Source: an uncultured Clostridia bacterium (lineage in GTDB: Bacteria; Bacillota; Clostridia; Lachnospirales; Lachnospiraceae). Taken from it: DNA of 9,989 nt. The stretch lies in the NCBI GenBank assembly GCA_946186175.1, contig CAMHMG010000111.1, forward strand, positions 1-9,989, given 5' to 3'. The notes below the pieces were generated by a model. The model saw nothing but the letters and a program-made list of their open reading frames with translations, had not been told where the DNA came from and did not search any database. Positions 1 to 5,915 of the stretch are shown here, one piece after another; the first letter of the stretch is position 1; each line of letters opens with the position of its first letter. A program made the translations under genes and the position numbers.

Positions 1-36
1 TCTAAAGACGGCGTACCTAAAACGAAAATAAAACAT
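1..36 (-). CDS. Start of a probable ABC transporter permease (partial at window edge)
   Basis: An ATG at 36-34 opens a frame of 12 codons (MFYFRFRYAVFR) that runs off the left edge, 17 bp after the stop of the ABC ATPase. A short N-terminus of aromatic and basic residues just before a first membrane segment is common in FtsX/MacB-type permeases, and such permeases usually follow a MacB/LolD-like ATPase. The sequence upstream of the ATG is GTAGGG, so the ribosome binding site is weak. With only 12 codons visible, the call rests on position and general character. The true start could also lie further left, outside the window. Confidence 0.4.
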   Translation of the reverse strand, partial: MFYFRFRYAVFR

Positions 37-53
37 CCCTACAAACCCGAATT

Positions 54-719
54 TTATGATACTATTTCCCCATCAGAAATCTTGATAATACGATCTGCCT
101 CTCTTGCAAGGTCTATATTATGTGTGATAAGCACCAATGTCTGATTAAGTTCTTTAACTGAGTTCTGCAAAAGTGTAATAACCTCAGCACCGTTCTTAGA
201 ATCGAGTGCTCCTGTGGGCTCATCGGCAAGAATAAGTGCCGGACGGTTTGCAAGAGCCCTAGCGATCGCCGCACGCTGCTGCTGTCCGCCGGAAAGCTGA
301 TTCGGAAGGTGATGACGTCTATCCTGAAGATTCAATATGTCCATTATATGATCAATGTACTCCCTATCCGGCTTTCTGTGATCAAGAAGTATCGGCATTG
401 TTATATTCTCCTCAACAGTCAATACCGGTATCAAATGATATGCCTGAAACACAAAACCTATCTTCCTTCTCCTAAACACTGACATCTGTTCATCGGTAAG
501 TGATGTTATATCCTTATCCTCAATAATCACCTTACCGGATGTTGGCGAATCTACTCCACCCATTACATGAAGAAGTGTTGATTTACCTGAACCCGATGCT
601 CCTACTACCGCTACCGTCTCACCTTTCTCAACAGTGAGATTGACACCATGCAGAGCCCACACCTGGTTTTCAGCTGTTCCGTATACCTTGCTTACGTTTT
701 CCATTCTTACAATGTCCAT
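54..719 (-). CDS. ABC transporter ATP-binding protein, MacB/LolD-like
   Basis: This 221-residue cytoplasmic ATPase would power an ABC transporter of the MacB/LolD/FtsE type, whose members act in peptide or antibiotic export, lipoprotein release or cell-wall signalling. All nucleotide-binding motifs are present: Walker A GASGSGKST (residues 40-48), Q-loop Q92, signature LSGGQQQR (142-149), Walker B LILADE (162-167) and the switch His in LITH (H200). The length is normal for the family. I chose the ATG at 719 over an in-frame ATG at 758 because AAGGAG lies 9 nt upstream of it, whereas the longer form has no ribosome binding site and would add 13 residues that look like translated leader. The substrate cannot be told from the sequence. 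It looks less AT-rich than the defence genes and probably belongs to the host chromosome. A permease gene seems to start 17 bp downstream. Confidence 0.95.
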   Translation of the reverse strand: MDIVRMENVSKVYGTAENQVWALHGVNLTVEKGETVAVVGASGSGKSTLLHVMGGVDSPTSGKVIIEDKDITSLTDEQMSVFRRRKIGFVFQAYHLIPVLTVEENITMPILLDHRKPDREYIDHIMDILNLQDRRHHLPNQLSGGQQQRAAIARALANRPALILADEPTGALDSKNGAEVITLLQNSVKELNQTLVLITHNIDLAREADRIIKISDGEIVS

Positions 720-728
720 TTTATTACT

Positions 729-734
729 CTCCTT
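729..734 (-). promoter_or_regulatory. Ribosome binding site of the ABC ATPase
   Basis: The minus strand reads AAGGAG, 9 nt before the ATG at 719. It fixes the start of the ABC ATPase at 719 instead of the in-frame ATG at 758. Confidence 0.8.
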
Positions 735-811
735 ATGATATTTCTGTTTTACATACATTTACTATGAAAGTTAACGAATCAAGCTCGCAGAGCGTAGATG
801 AGTTCTACTTT

Positions 812-841
812 CATGTATACATGATGCACTTGGTGAAGTAA
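812..841 (-). promoter_or_regulatory. Candidate promoter with overlapping palindromic operator for the ABC genes
   Basis: On the minus strand, TTACTT (841-836) and TATACA (819-814) are separated by 16 nt, a plausible sigma-A promoter with a weak -35 box. The -10 box sits inside the perfect 12-bp palindrome CATGTATACATG (812-823). A palindrome over a -10 box is what a repressor site would look like, and ATGT/ACAT inverted repeats are known for PadR-type regulators; no regulator gene is visible here. Downstream in the leader, ATGAAAGT (764-771) is the inverted copy of ACTTTCAT (807-814), so the leader could form a long-range hairpin. A small hairpin GCTCC-TTAT-GGAGC (842-855) lies just upstream. 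Confidence 0.3.
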
Positions 842-929
842 GCTCCTTATGGAGCGCAACTGAACCTTAGTGCTGTTCTGTTTACTCTGTGATTGTGCTA
901 GTGTACTTTTTCTTAGTGCCGACTTACAC

Positions 930-961
930 AAAAAATGGCACAGTGTTTTCCAACTGTACCA
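930..961 (-). terminator. Rho-independent terminator downstream of the integrase
   Basis: On the minus strand TGGTACAGT and ACTGTGCCA form a 9-bp stem (one G-U pair) around an 8-nt loop, followed at once by six T residues. It lies about 235 bp after the integrase stop and would end minus-strand transcription before the ABC genes. The opposite strand has no T-run after the stem, so the orientation is clear. Confidence 0.75.
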
Positions 962-1196
962 ATCTTATCATAGATATATTACATTTCCGTGACTTATTAA
1001 CTTACGATTTCGTAAGATAAGAGGGATTTTATATAGATTGTTATAAGTTCTTATAACTTCTTGAAGTATTGATTTTGCTAGGTTTGACTACCACCTTATA
1101 TTCATATAACTTATTATACATTTTCATAACTTCTCAGTCATTTGGTGTATAAATGGTGTATGAAATCTCAAGTGTGGTGTGTAGAATTGGTGTAAA
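962..1196. other. Gene-free integrase-proximal end, candidate attachment-site region
   Basis: No gene is visible between the integrase stop and the terminator. The stretch holds several short symmetric elements: CTTACGA-TT-TCGTAAG (1001-1016), GTTATAAG-TT-CTTATAAC (1040-1057) and ACTTC-TT-GAAGT (1056-1067). ATAACTT occurs three times (1053, 1106, 1126), and GGTGTA repeats follow from 1144. Tyrosine recombinase elements usually have their att core and arm-type sites just beyond the 3' end of int, so the element boundary is probably here. Only one end is in the window, so no direct-repeat pair can be shown and the exact core stays unknown. No tRNA gene is present. Confidence 0.4.
1144..1194. 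repeat. Four GGTGTA direct repeats at the integrase 3' end, candidate arm-type sites
   Basis: On the plus strand GGTGTA occurs at 1144-1149, 1155-1160 and 1189-1194, with a one-mismatch copy GGTGTG at 1176-1181. Three of the four have T before GG, giving TGGTGTA-like units. Start-to-start spacings are 11, 21 and 13 bp, close to one or two helical turns. The last copy ends two bases before the integrase stop codon. Position and phasing fit arm-type binding sites of integrase or Xis sites; this is inference. Confidence 0.5.
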
Positions 1197-2042
1197 TTAT
1201 GAGCTTGCTTCGATATGTTCTTTAAAGGTGTCTATTACACGTTCTTCTGTAACATGGTTATAGAATTTCATGGTTGTGTGTACAGACTTATGCCCCATGA
1301 TGTACTGCAATACGGATATATCCATTCCCTCTCTTGCATACATGGTACAGCCTGTATGCCTTAACATCTTCGGTGTGAAATGCTCTATCTTATCATCCGT
1401 GAACACATTATACTTCAGTACTACTTCATTAAAGTCACAACGCAGATCGTATGGTGCATAAGCATTACCATATTTCGTGAAGATAAATCCGCTTACTCCG
1501 TCAATACAGACATCATCTGTTGCTTTCTCAGACAATTCTTTTAATATCTGCAGCATATCGTCCTTCAATGGTATCCGCCTTGTGTTCCTGCCCTTCGTCT
1601 CAGAAATATGTAATCTTGCTTTATTTTCATCCTCTGCCTTATACAAGATCAACTGCTTGTTTATCGTAAGTGTCCTGTTCTCAAAGTCTATATCTGATTT
1701 TGTGATTGCAATACACTCACCCACACGCACCATTGTTTCACGCATTAACAGATATACCGGATAAAAGTCTTTGCAATTATTCCGTACATATTCAAGTAAT
1801 GCCCTATCCTGTGCCTTTGAAAGTATCTCTGTCTCCTGGGAGCTTCCCTCAATATTGTTGATTGCCCGTCTGCATGGATTCTTGTCAATCAATTCCATAT
1901 CATCCATGGCAAAGTTGAAAACCGATGAAAGCACCTTATGAAAGAATAGCGTCGTACCATAAGACAAGCCACTATCTATAAGACTTTGATAAAATGCGAT
2001 GATATCCGACCTGCATATATCAGAAATTTTCTTATGTCCCAA
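1197..2042 (-). CDS. int: Tyrosine recombinase (Tn916/phage-type integrase), N-terminally truncated
   Basis: This site-specific recombinase would integrate and excise the surrounding element. The catalytic set is visible: Arg in MVRVGE, the beta-hairpin Lys in ETKGRNTRR, Arg of the HxxR box in TPKMLRHT, His in YIMGHKS and the tyrosine nucleophile in KFYNHV (about Y261 of 281). The first His of HxxR is Lys. Residues 1-60 match only the second half of a core-binding domain (KISDICRSDIIAF onwards), and the arm-binding domain and first core-binding helices are missing; relatives are usually near 400 residues. The only start is TTG at 2042, with AGGA about 7 nt upstream and an in-frame TAG 18 nt upstream. 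This Leu codon fits the common ILGHKKI context of longer relatives, so it is probably an internal codon of a shortened gene. The 97 bp back to xis contain a 23-codon open stretch ending in QKN but no recognisable integrase start. Probably defective, unless re-initiation yields a working short form. Confidence 0.88.
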   Translation of the reverse strand: MGHKKISDICRSDIIAFYQSLIDSGLSYGTTLFFHKVLSSVFNFAMDDMELIDKNPCRRAINNIEGSSQETEILSKAQDRALLEYVRNNCKDFYPVYLLMRETMVRVGECIAITKSDIDFENRTLTINKQLILYKAEDENKARLHISETKGRNTRRIPLKDDMLQILKELSEKATDDVCIDGVSGFIFTKYGNAYAPYDLRCDFNEVVLKYNVFTDDKIEHFTPKMLRHTGCTMYAREGMDISVLQYIMGHKSVHTTMKFYNHVTEERVIDTFKEHIEASS

Positions 2043-2141
2043 TATGGTATTCCTATCCTAATTTTTTTGCGTTATATCTTCTATATTTAGGTCTGGATTA
2101 TCACTTATAAATGTTATATCGTTTGATTCTATAACTTAACT

Positions 2142-2384
2142 CTATACGCAATCCCTCTGATTCATATACATCTCAAATGCCTGCCTTTTTATCAGTGTTT
2201 TATTACCTATGGTTAAAATGAAACCATCACCGTCTGTCCTTATCAGCTCCCTTAATCTGTTTTCTCCTATGTTGGAATACTCTGCACACTCCTTTACAGT
2301 AAGAGCATATTTGTTCCAGATGGGGACTGTTTCATTCTTTTTATTCATATTTTCTTTATGTGTGTTTTTGTTATCCGTATTCAC
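2142..2384 (-). CDS. xis: Tn916-type excisionase (Xis), small DNA-binding protein
   Basis: This small basic protein of about 80 residues would bind near the element ends and steer the integrase towards excision. The family pattern is clear: a segment like PIWNKYALTVKECAEYSNIGENRLRELI, the winged-helix head of Tn916 Xis, followed by an IGNKTLIKRQAFE-like wing and a C-terminal helix. I chose the GTG at 2384 because GGAGG ends 8 nt before it. A longer reading from a TTG at 2399 would place the ribosome binding site inside the gene. A shorter start at the ATG 2348 lacks a good site but would still keep the whole fold. It is directly upstream of int, the usual Tn916 order, but the 97-bp gap to the integrase's TTG carries what looks like a deletion scar. 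Confidence 0.88.
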   Translation of the reverse strand: MNTDNKNTHKENMNKKNETVPIWNKYALTVKECAEYSNIGENRLRELIRTDGDGFILTIGNKTLIKRQAFEMYMNQRDCV

Positions 2385-2392
2385 CTGCACCA

Positions 2393-2397
2393 CCTCC
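2393..2397 (-). promoter_or_regulatory. Ribosome binding site of xis
   Basis: The minus strand reads GGAGG, 8 nt before the GTG codon at 2384. It decides against the TTG at 2399, which overlaps it, and in favour of a GTG start. Confidence 0.7.
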
Positions 2398-2431
2398 AAT
2401 ACATTTAGCCTTGATTTAAGTTACAATAATT

Positions 2432-2443
2432 TCAACATGTTGA
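2432..2443. promoter_or_regulatory. 12-bp palindrome upstream of xis, possible operator
   Basis: TCAACATGTTGA is a perfect 12-bp palindrome about 48 bp upstream of the xis start, where a repressor or Xis site could lie. No convincing -10/-35 pair could be matched to it. Confidence 0.3.
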
Positions 2444-2479
2444 TGATATTATTCTAATTTATGGTGATGAAAATGAACA

Positions 2480-2516
2480 TGCCATAGATGGCACATTTAT
2501 GTGCCAATTTGGCACA
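2480..2516. promoter_or_regulatory. Cluster of TGGCA/TGCCA half-sites, likely regulator binding site
   Basis: The half-sites TGCCA (2480-2484), TGGCA (2489-2493), TGCCA (2502-2506) and TGGCA (2510-2514) alternate in orientation. The last two form the perfect 17-bp palindrome TGTGCCAATTTGGCACA (2500-2516), and TGTGCCA is shared with a second inverted repeat TGGCACA-TTTA-TGTGCCA (2489-2506). This layout suggests cooperative binding of a dimeric regulator. It lies about 100 bp upstream of xis, directly after a terminator, and so is well placed to control the xis-int transcript. The regulator is not in the window. Confidence 0.5.
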
Positions 2517-2549
2517 ATAAAAAAGCAGAAGATTTTACCTCTGCTTTAA
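2516..2549 (-). terminator. Rho-independent terminator between cargo region and xis-int
   Basis: On the minus strand AAAGCAGA and TCTGCTTT form an 8-bp stem around a 10-nt loop and run into TTTATT, so the transcript ends in a U-rich tail. The plus strand has no T-run after the stem. It would stop transcripts coming from the res/repeat side before they reach xis. It is adjacent to, and shares one base with, the half-site cluster. Confidence 0.7.
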
Positions 2550-2578
2550 TCATATTGATTTTGTCTCATATTTATTTG

Positions 2579-2670
2579 TCAAAAATCACCGTCTTCGTCC
2601 CGTTTCCCAGCAACGGCAAGATACGCGTTTTGTCTGACAAAACACATCTTGTTAGGGACAAGGTCCCTAA
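2579..2670. other. GC-richer structured block with two palindromes, no assigned gene
   Basis: This block is visibly richer in G+C than its surroundings. It contains the 17-bp palindrome GTTTTGTC-T-GACAAAAC (2627-2643) and the hairpin TTAGGGAC-AAG-GTCCCTAA (2652-2670). On the minus strand two short frames are open: one ends in VRQNAYLAVAGKRDEDGDF before a TGA at 2581-2579 (an ATG at 2647 would give 22 codons), the other ends in LPLLGNGTKTVIFDK before a TAA at 2574. Neither has a ribosome binding site. The palindrome arm TTTTGTC equals the first half of the repeat unit in the adjacent array. It may be part of an origin, a structured RNA or the tail of a decayed gene. Confidence 0.35.
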
Positions 2671-2710
2671 AACCCTCTTACAGATAACAGAATATACATA
2701 TTTTTACTAT

Positions 2711-3014
2711 TGTCGGCTCATTTGTCCGCTAAAATGTCGGCTTTTTCTTAACTTTGTCAGCTTTTTCGTTGTTTTTGTCGGCTAAACTGTCGGCTCAGAT
2801 CACTGTTGTCGGCGGATTTGTCGGCACATCCACTGTCTGTCGGCTCTTTTGTCAGCTAATCTGTCATCTTTTTTATGATTTTGTCGGCAGATTTAACTGT
2901 TTTGTCGGCTTCTTGTCGGCTAAATATTTTAAAATGAATCAATAAATATAGACATTATTTTTGAAAACACCAAACAGCATTTTGTCAGCTAATTTGTCGG
3001 CTCTTTTGTCAGCT
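2711..3014 (+). repeat. Iteron-like array: 17 copies of TGTCGGCT-like 8-mers
   Basis: Seventeen copies, all in the same orientation, begin at 2711, 2723, 2735, 2755, 2776, 2788, 2807, 2819, 2838, 2850, 2862, 2882, 2903, 2914, 2983, 2995 and 3007. Nine are exact TGTCGGCT. The rest vary mostly at base 5 or near the end (TGTCAGCT three times, TGTCGGCA twice, TGTCCGCT, TGTCGGCG, TGTCATCT). Most follow a T-run. Start-to-start distances are almost all 11-12 or 19-21 bp, with one 69-bp gap. This is how iterons bound by a replication initiator look, embedded in AT-rich DNA as an origin would be. On the minus strand the 12-bp steps read as repeated Ala-Asp-Lys, and an ATG at 3022 opens 27 codons, but the 19-21 bp steps break the frame. 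Binding sites are therefore more likely than a protein. Confidence 0.7.
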
Positions 3015-3058
3015 TTAACCATTCAAAATATCTTACTTCAATTTAGCGCAAGTTAAAT

Positions 3059-3210
3059 CTATGCCCCAAATGGAATATATTCCATATATCTTGGTGCAGT
3101 ATCCGGATCTATTGCTTTAATCAGACCTGCATCAACAACATCTTTATTTTTCCATCATGATTGATAACTATTATAAATAGTTTACCACTCCATTTATTCT
3201 TATAATTCAT
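3059..3210 (-). pseudogene. Frameshifted remnant of a small or truncated gene, unidentified
   Basis: Two minus-strand frames join into one sensible reading if a single A is added to the A-run at 3151-3147. The first frame, from ATG at 3210, runs MNYKNKWSGKLFIIVINHDGK and then stops at TGA 3123-3121. The second continues NKDVVDAGLIKAIDPDTAP and RYMEYIPFGA to TAG at 3061-3059. The repaired product has 50 residues. No ribosome binding site precedes the ATG, and the frame stays open upstream (SERNIDYFKK), past the res stop, so this may be the 3' end of a larger lost gene. I do not recognise the family. A homopolymer sequencing error or programmed slippage are alternatives to decay. Confidence 0.45.
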
Positions 3211-3248
3211 TTTTTTGAAATAATCTATATTGCGTTCTGACCTACTAA

Positions 3249-5900
3249 CTATACATCTTTAATAATATCTATAAATTTATCTAATGTATACGCACCATCC
3301 ATTCCAAGTTCCTTATTTTTAAATACCATAAAATATCTAAACATTCTTCCTGCTTGTTCCTGCCATTTGCGACCTAATTCCAACTTCGCTTTACTGTCAT
3401 CACCATCCAAATAGTCTCCTTTCGCTTCAATCAATACAAATCTACCCGATTTTGTCATGACCATAAAATCCGGATAATGATTAAAATACCCATTTAATCT
3501 AAAATCTTTTCTCTCAATGATTCTGTGCCACCAACGAATATTATTTGTTCCGACAACAATATCAATAACATCTCTTTCAAAATTATTCATATCATCCTTT
3601 TCTGCTTCATACAAAGAATAGGGAATTGAATCTATTGTATTTGCAGGTGTAATAACTTGTGCCATCTCATATGAATCTTTGCAAACAATCTTACCACTAT
3701 CTAGCCATTTCTTAAACTGTTCTGCTCTATATGCTTCTTCTAAAACATCAATCTTTTTTTGTATCTTATTTGCATATACCGGAACTGCTGTTTCCATTGA
3801 AGCAAGCTCATCATCAGACATATTTGCAACACATCTTCTAACGTAATCCTCAACTTCGGATGTAGCATAACGATTATTCTTATTGATCCGAGCTGCAATC
3901 ATCTTCGTACATTGAGTTATTCTTTTTTCCTGTGGTAAACTTTCCAGATACTTCTGAACAAACTCACTTTCCGACTTTGAAGCCCTTCTATATTTGGGTA
4001 CAGCCTCACCCTCCTCATCAATATCCACATTATACATTTCCCCAGTAGCTAATTCAAAATTAACCTGCGCATCCTGTCCAGTCAATGAAAAACCTTCTGA
4101 TAAGTTTTCCGGCTCCAATATCTCTAAATCATTACCAAATAAATCAGGGGAAGATTTTATATAAAACTGTGGTATTCTGAAATCTTTAACCTCATCTTTA
4201 TATTGTTGTTGTATTTCATTCTGTCGCAGCATATTTCCAAGTTCACCTCCCACAAAACCATCGTCATATGTTTTTCCCATCTCCTCATTATAATCATTAA
4301 TTTGAGATGTGATTGTATCAAGTTCATGGGAAATTCCATCTATAGCATCTATATTTAATTCATGTAAATCATTACTAATAAATTCATGAACAACTTCTTT
4401 GACTTCCTCTGTATTAATATCAGAAAAAGTTACATTTTCAATTATTTCTTCTGAAATATGTTCTTCAAAATCAAAAGTCATTTGAACCGATGGTACCTGT
4501 ACAGACTGACTTTCCTGTAATGTAACATCATCAACCACTCTATAATCCTTCCGACTAAAACCAGATTTATTTAATGCTATTACTATACTATTTAATGTGG
4601 CATGAAAATCATTTGATGATGTTAAAACATATGAAGTATTAAGAAGTGGAGACTTATATTGTTTTGTAAATGGTTGTCGTAAAACCCTTCCCAAAATCTG
4701 TTCCACATCAACTTTTGATGTCTTATTAGCCAGTGATGCAAGAATATATGCAAAAGGACAATCCCAGCCCTCTTTCAATGCATTCACAGTAATAATATAA
4801 CGAATTTCACAAGATTCACACAATAAATCAATATTTTTCAGTTCGTCTACCTTAGATGTTTTTATTGCAATCTGCTCTTTCGGAATTCCCATGTCCACTA
4901 ATAAATCTTTTATCTTATCGAACGTTTCACTATCCTCATTAACATTAGGCTGTGCCTGGAACAGTACAATAGGTCTTATGTATTTACCACCTGATTCTTT
5001 CTCGAATATAGCTTGCTTTTCAATATTGCATCTTAATTGTATAGCATCCTGAATTACAGTCTGCCTGCTATTTCTATTGAAAACAACAACTGGCAGTTTT
5101 ACCATATTTTCTTTTTTTAATTCTCTTGCATCAACATATGATATTATATTACTGGTTGAACGGGGTGTCGCTGTAAGTTCCAAGATAAATGAAGAATTTA
5201 GATTATTAAGCATCTCAACAGAAAGAGTTGACCCTGCATTATGGCTTTCATCCACAATAACAATGGGGGACAAAGATCTTATCACCTGAATCAATGCAGT
5301 ATCAGGTGTATCTTCAATCATAACGGATGTATCATCATAATAATCTGCAAACCGAAACAAATTCCCATTTTCCTGATATACCTTGCGTACATCCTTCTTC
5401 TTACTATCAATACGCAAAGATGCATAACTCAATACACAGACCGTCAGCATTTCTCGTACAGTATCAGGAGAAAAGTTCTGTCCGTTAAGAAGCATTTCCT
5501 TTGTATAAACACCCACTTTTCCCGCAAAGTCCATATCTAATTTCTGCCGATAAGGATGCGTGGAATCTGATAATGTTCTTATCGTTTGGGATAAAATAGG
5601 ATCAGAGGGTACAAGCCAAACAACAACTCGAGGTTTATCTAAAGGCATGTGATCAAATATCTTCTTTATTGATGAACATGCCATGAAAGTCTTTCCCCCA
5701 CCTGTAGGAACTTTCATACATACATGAGGTACACCAGCTATTTTATTTTGATAATTAAGAACCCCTCCCATACCTACCGTTATATCTTTACGATTCCAAT
5801 ATGTATTCCAAGCCTTTACCATATCAAAGGATTCATCTAATGCCTCTAAATATGTAGATAAATCATTCATTACCACCTTCTGATAATTTTTTAATTCCAT
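3249..5900 (-). CDS. res: Type III restriction-modification enzyme, restriction subunit (Res)
   Basis: This 883-residue protein is the translocating and cleaving subunit of a type III R-M complex; with Mod it cuts DNA whose recognition sites are unmethylated. The SF2 helicase core is complete: Walker A VPTGGGKT (64-71), motif II VDESH (216-220), motif III LTATP (242-246), NALKEGWDCP (373-382) and motif VI QILGRVLRQP (401-410). The C-terminal PD-(D/E)xK nuclease is visible as YPD (D811) followed by LIEAK (E825, K827), so all expected catalytic residues are present. Length is within the family's usual range. The ATG at 5900 follows mod by 15 bp, with AAGGAG overlapping the mod stop codon, so the two are translationally linked. 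No frameshift or internal stop is seen. It appears functional. Confidence 0.95.
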   Translation of the reverse strand: MELKNYQKVVMNDLSTYLEALDESFDMVKAWNTYWNRKDITVGMGGVLNYQNKIAGVPHVCMKVPTGGGKTFMACSSIKKIFDHMPLDKPRVVVWLVPSDPILSQTIRTLSDSTHPYRQKLDMDFAGKVGVYTKEMLLNGQNFSPDTVREMLTVCVLSYASLRIDSKKKDVRKVYQENGNLFRFADYYDDTSVMIEDTPDTALIQVIRSLSPIVIVDESHNAGSTLSVEMLNNLNSSFILELTATPRSTSNIISYVDARELKKENMVKLPVVVFNRNSRQTVIQDAIQLRCNIEKQAIFEKESGGKYIRPIVLFQAQPNVNEDSETFDKIKDLLVDMGIPKEQIAIKTSKVDELKNIDLLCESCEIRYIITVNALKEGWDCPFAYILASLANKTSKVDVEQILGRVLRQPFTKQYKSPLLNTSYVLTSSNDFHATLNSIVIALNKSGFSRKDYRVVDDVTLQESQSVQVPSVQMTFDFEEHISEEIIENVTFSDINTEEVKEVVHEFISNDLHELNIDAIDGISHELDTITSQINDYNEEMGKTYDDGFVGGELGNMLRQNEIQQQYKDEVKDFRIPQFYIKSSPDLFGNDLEILEPENLSEGFSLTGQDAQVNFELATGEMYNVDIDEEGEAVPKYRRASKSESEFVQKYLESLPQEKRITQCTKMIAARINKNNRYATSEVEDYVRRCVANMSDDELASMETAVPVYANKIQKKIDVLEEAYRAEQFKKWLDSGKIVCKDSYEMAQVITPANTIDSIPYSLYEAEKDDMNNFERDVIDIVVGTNNIRWWHRIIERKDFRLNGYFNHYPDFMVMTKSGRFVLIEAKGDYLDGDDSKAKLELGRKWQEQAGRMFRYFMVFKNKELGMDGAYTLDKFIDIIKDV

Positions 5901-5915
5901 AACCCATTTTTCTCC

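Noticed and set aside
720..758. Longer ABC ATPase starting at the ATG at 758
   Set aside because: The extra 13 residues cover the AAGGAG site and the leader; no ribosome binding site precedes 758, and family members begin near the MENVSKVYG segment.
1001..1030. Terminator at the CTTACGA-TT-TCGTAAG inverted repeat
   Set aside because: The 2-nt centre is too small for a stable loop, and neither strand has a T-run directly after the stem.
2385..2399. xis starting at TTG 2399
   Set aside because: That TTG overlaps the GGAGG ribosome binding site itself; the GTG at 2384 has correct spacing.
2495..2516. Sigma-54 promoter on the minus strand (TGGCAC followed by TGTGC)
   Set aside because: The GC element of the -12 box does not match TTGC at the right distance; the bases are better explained by the palindromic half-sites.
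2754..2945. Plus-strand 63-codon open frame across the repeats
   Set aside because: It only reflects the repeated DNA motif; there is no ribosome binding site and the frame is not kept by the irregular spacing.
2711..3014. CRISPR array
   Set aside because: The repeated unit is only 8 bp, the intervals of 3-13 bp are too short for spacers, and no cas gene is present.
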